Positions 6,154 through 6,639 of a stretch of DNA of 6,639 nucleotides are shown piece after piece (positions within the stretch are counted from its first letter, which is position 1; each line of letters starts with the position of its first letter). The position numbers and the translations under genes are program-made. Below the pieces are notes generated by a model. That model did no database searches, was not told the DNA's origin, and was given only the letters and a program-made list of their open reading frames with translations. This DNA is from JBBDYG01 sp040901765 (GTDB taxonomy: Bacteria; Planctomycetota; Planctomycetia; Pirellulales; Lacipirellulaceae): the NCBI GenBank assembly GCA_040901765.1, contig JBBDYG010000041.1, positions 1-6,639 of the forward strand. The letters run 5' to 3'.

Positions 6154-6174
6154 GTCAGGCACAGCGTGAGCGGC
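6154..6174 (-). repeat. REP-like hairpin, family B, degenerate copy
   Basis: GTCAGGCACAGCGTGAGCGGC matches the next copy downstream at an offset of 32 bp (shared GTTGTCAGGCA, then AGC and TGA), but the stem is broken by two substitutions and the CTAC end is changed to CGGC. It looks like a decaying copy in the same orientation as the one at 6186. Confidence 0.45.
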
Positions 6175-6185
6175 GCTGGAGAGTT

Positions 6186-6206
6186 GTCAGGCATAGCCTG
6201 ACCTAC
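6186..6206 (-). repeat. REP-like hairpin, family B, reverse copy overlapping a stop codon
   Basis: On the minus strand it begins GTAG (6206-6203), followed by a perfect 7-bp stem GTCAGGC / GCCTGAC around TAT. It faces the copy at 6096 and forms an inverted pair with it. Its TAG (6205-6203) is the stop codon of the PEP-CTERM gene. Confidence 0.65.
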
Positions 6207-6639
6207 GCGCGCCTGGTGGAGAGGAACAGTCCGCCGATGGCCAGACTGGCCAGAACCAGGGTGCTTGGCTCAGGAATTGGTGTGAGCAAGTAGGGCATTG
6301 AACCGCCGAAGTGGGAGACGAGTTTGCCACTGCCGACGATTTGGCCGAGGGCATTTCTGCGACCTGCGCCCGCAAGCGACTCCCAACCGTTGGCACTCAA
6401 GCCGCCGTTGACGAGTGATCCGAGGTCATGCAGTCCGTCGGTGACCGTGAAGTAAAACGCGCGGTTGCCGAGATCGGTATCGAACTCGTCGAATAGAGTA
6501 TAAGTGCCTAAGACTAGCCCATCCTCGCCCAAGTAATGGGTGTGGCTATAGGCATAACCATCACTTCGTGTGGATAGTTTCAGCTGGCCTTGTTGACTAA
6601 CTCCACTCGAACTTTGGCAGGCCAAGATGGGTAAAACGG
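6203..6639 (-). CDS. PEP-CTERM sorting-domain protein with HAF-type repeat (5' end outside window)
   Basis: The frame stays open to the window edge, so only the C-terminal 145 or so residues are visible; a TTG at 6625 is only a possible internal start, and the true start probably lies upstream. The last 25 residues (6206-6280) form a classic exosortase signal: PIPEP, a hydrophobic helix LVLASLAIGGLFL, then the basic tail STRRA. Before it, 6326-6469 encode a HAF-like repeat (NRAFYFTVTDGLHDLGSLVNGG... NALGQIVGSG), a module of extracellular proteins named for its conserved HAF start; the preceding GEDGLVLGTYTLFDE may be the tail of another repeat. Expected to be exported, processed by exosortase and held at the envelope or released; specific role unknown. 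No exosortase gene is in the window. Convergent with the isomerase gene and unlikely to be functionally linked. The stop codon lies inside a REP-like hairpin. Confidence 0.85.
   Translation of the reverse strand, partial: VLPILACQSSSGVSQQGQLKLSTRSDGYAYSHTHYLGEDGLVLGTYTLFDEFDTDLGNRAFYFTVTDGLHDLGSLVNGGLSANGWESLAGAGRRNALGQIVGSGKLVSHFGGSMPYLLTPIPEPSTLVLASLAIGGLFLSTRRA

Larger units (their letters stand above)
5752..6202. other. Repeat-rich non-coding region between convergent genes
   Basis: About 450 bases lie between the isomerase stop and the stop of the PEP-CTERM gene, which face each other. Several frames are open here, but their translations are low-complexity or run through repeats, lack ribosome sites and show no recognisable domain, so no gene is called. 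Contents in order: TTTGTGCCAC direct repeat (5770-5790), CAGCTTTGTC repeats with an inverted copy (5863-5950), a stretch with nothing recognised (5951-6050), a 14-bp tandem repeat (6051-6086), and three REP-like hairpins (6096-6206). No T-tailed terminator was seen. Confidence 0.6.

Noticed and set aside
6096..6206. CRISPR array
   Set aside because: Only three copies, in mixed orientation with unequal spacing and one decayed; the GTAG-headed hairpin design fits REP elements instead.
5970..6293. Plus-strand open frame of 107 residues across the intergenic repeats
   Set aside because: It translates the 14-bp array and the REP-like hairpins and runs into the antisense of the PEP-CTERM gene, with no ribosome site.

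Overview
The window looks like chromosomal DNA of a GC-rich, compost-, soil- or water-type bacterium, most likely a planctomycete. This rests on a PEP-CTERM/HAF-repeat surface protein, a secreted CehA/McbA-type PHP metallohydrolase, PfkB and TIM-barrel sugar enzymes, and intergenic DNA packed with GTAG-headed hairpins and short G-rich tandem repeats. The lineage is an inference from gene families and style; there is no rRNA or other phylogenetic marker here.

Layout. Bases 1-126 are the 3' flank of a minus-strand gene and hold a short CCGTG-rich repeat. Bases 127-3469 carry a two-gene minus-strand operon: a DeoC/LacD-like class I aldolase (336 aa, first gene), then 22 bp later a secreted CehA/McbA-family metallohydrolase (769 aa). 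Bases 3470-3735 are a divergent intergenic region with a weak candidate promoter and an inverted pair of REP-like hairpins. Bases 3736-5751 carry a two-gene plus-strand operon: a PfkB-family sugar kinase (316 aa), then 18 bp later a xylose-isomerase-like TIM-barrel enzyme (348 aa). Bases 5752-6202 are non-coding and repeat-rich. Bases 6203-6639 hold the 3' part of a minus-strand PEP-CTERM/HAF-repeat protein that runs off the window.

How the genes may work together. The divergent pair of operons brings together an aldose-ketose isomerase-like protein, a PfkB sugar kinase and a class I aldolase. This is the isomerise, phosphorylate, cleave logic of several bacterial sugar pathways (L-rhamnose, L-fucose, sulfoquinovose; inositol degradation has a related kinase-aldolase end). 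The signal-peptide-bearing PHP hydrolase could release or trim a substrate outside the cytoplasm. The substrate cannot be read from sequence. The isomerase-like protein keeps most xylose isomerase active-site residues but has His where the beta-7 metal ligand Asp is expected, so it may not be a plain xylose isomerase.

The other notable layer is the repeats. Two families of GTAG-headed hairpins (REP-like) occur as inverted sets, and two genes (isomerase and PEP-CTERM protein) take their stop codons from repeat DNA.
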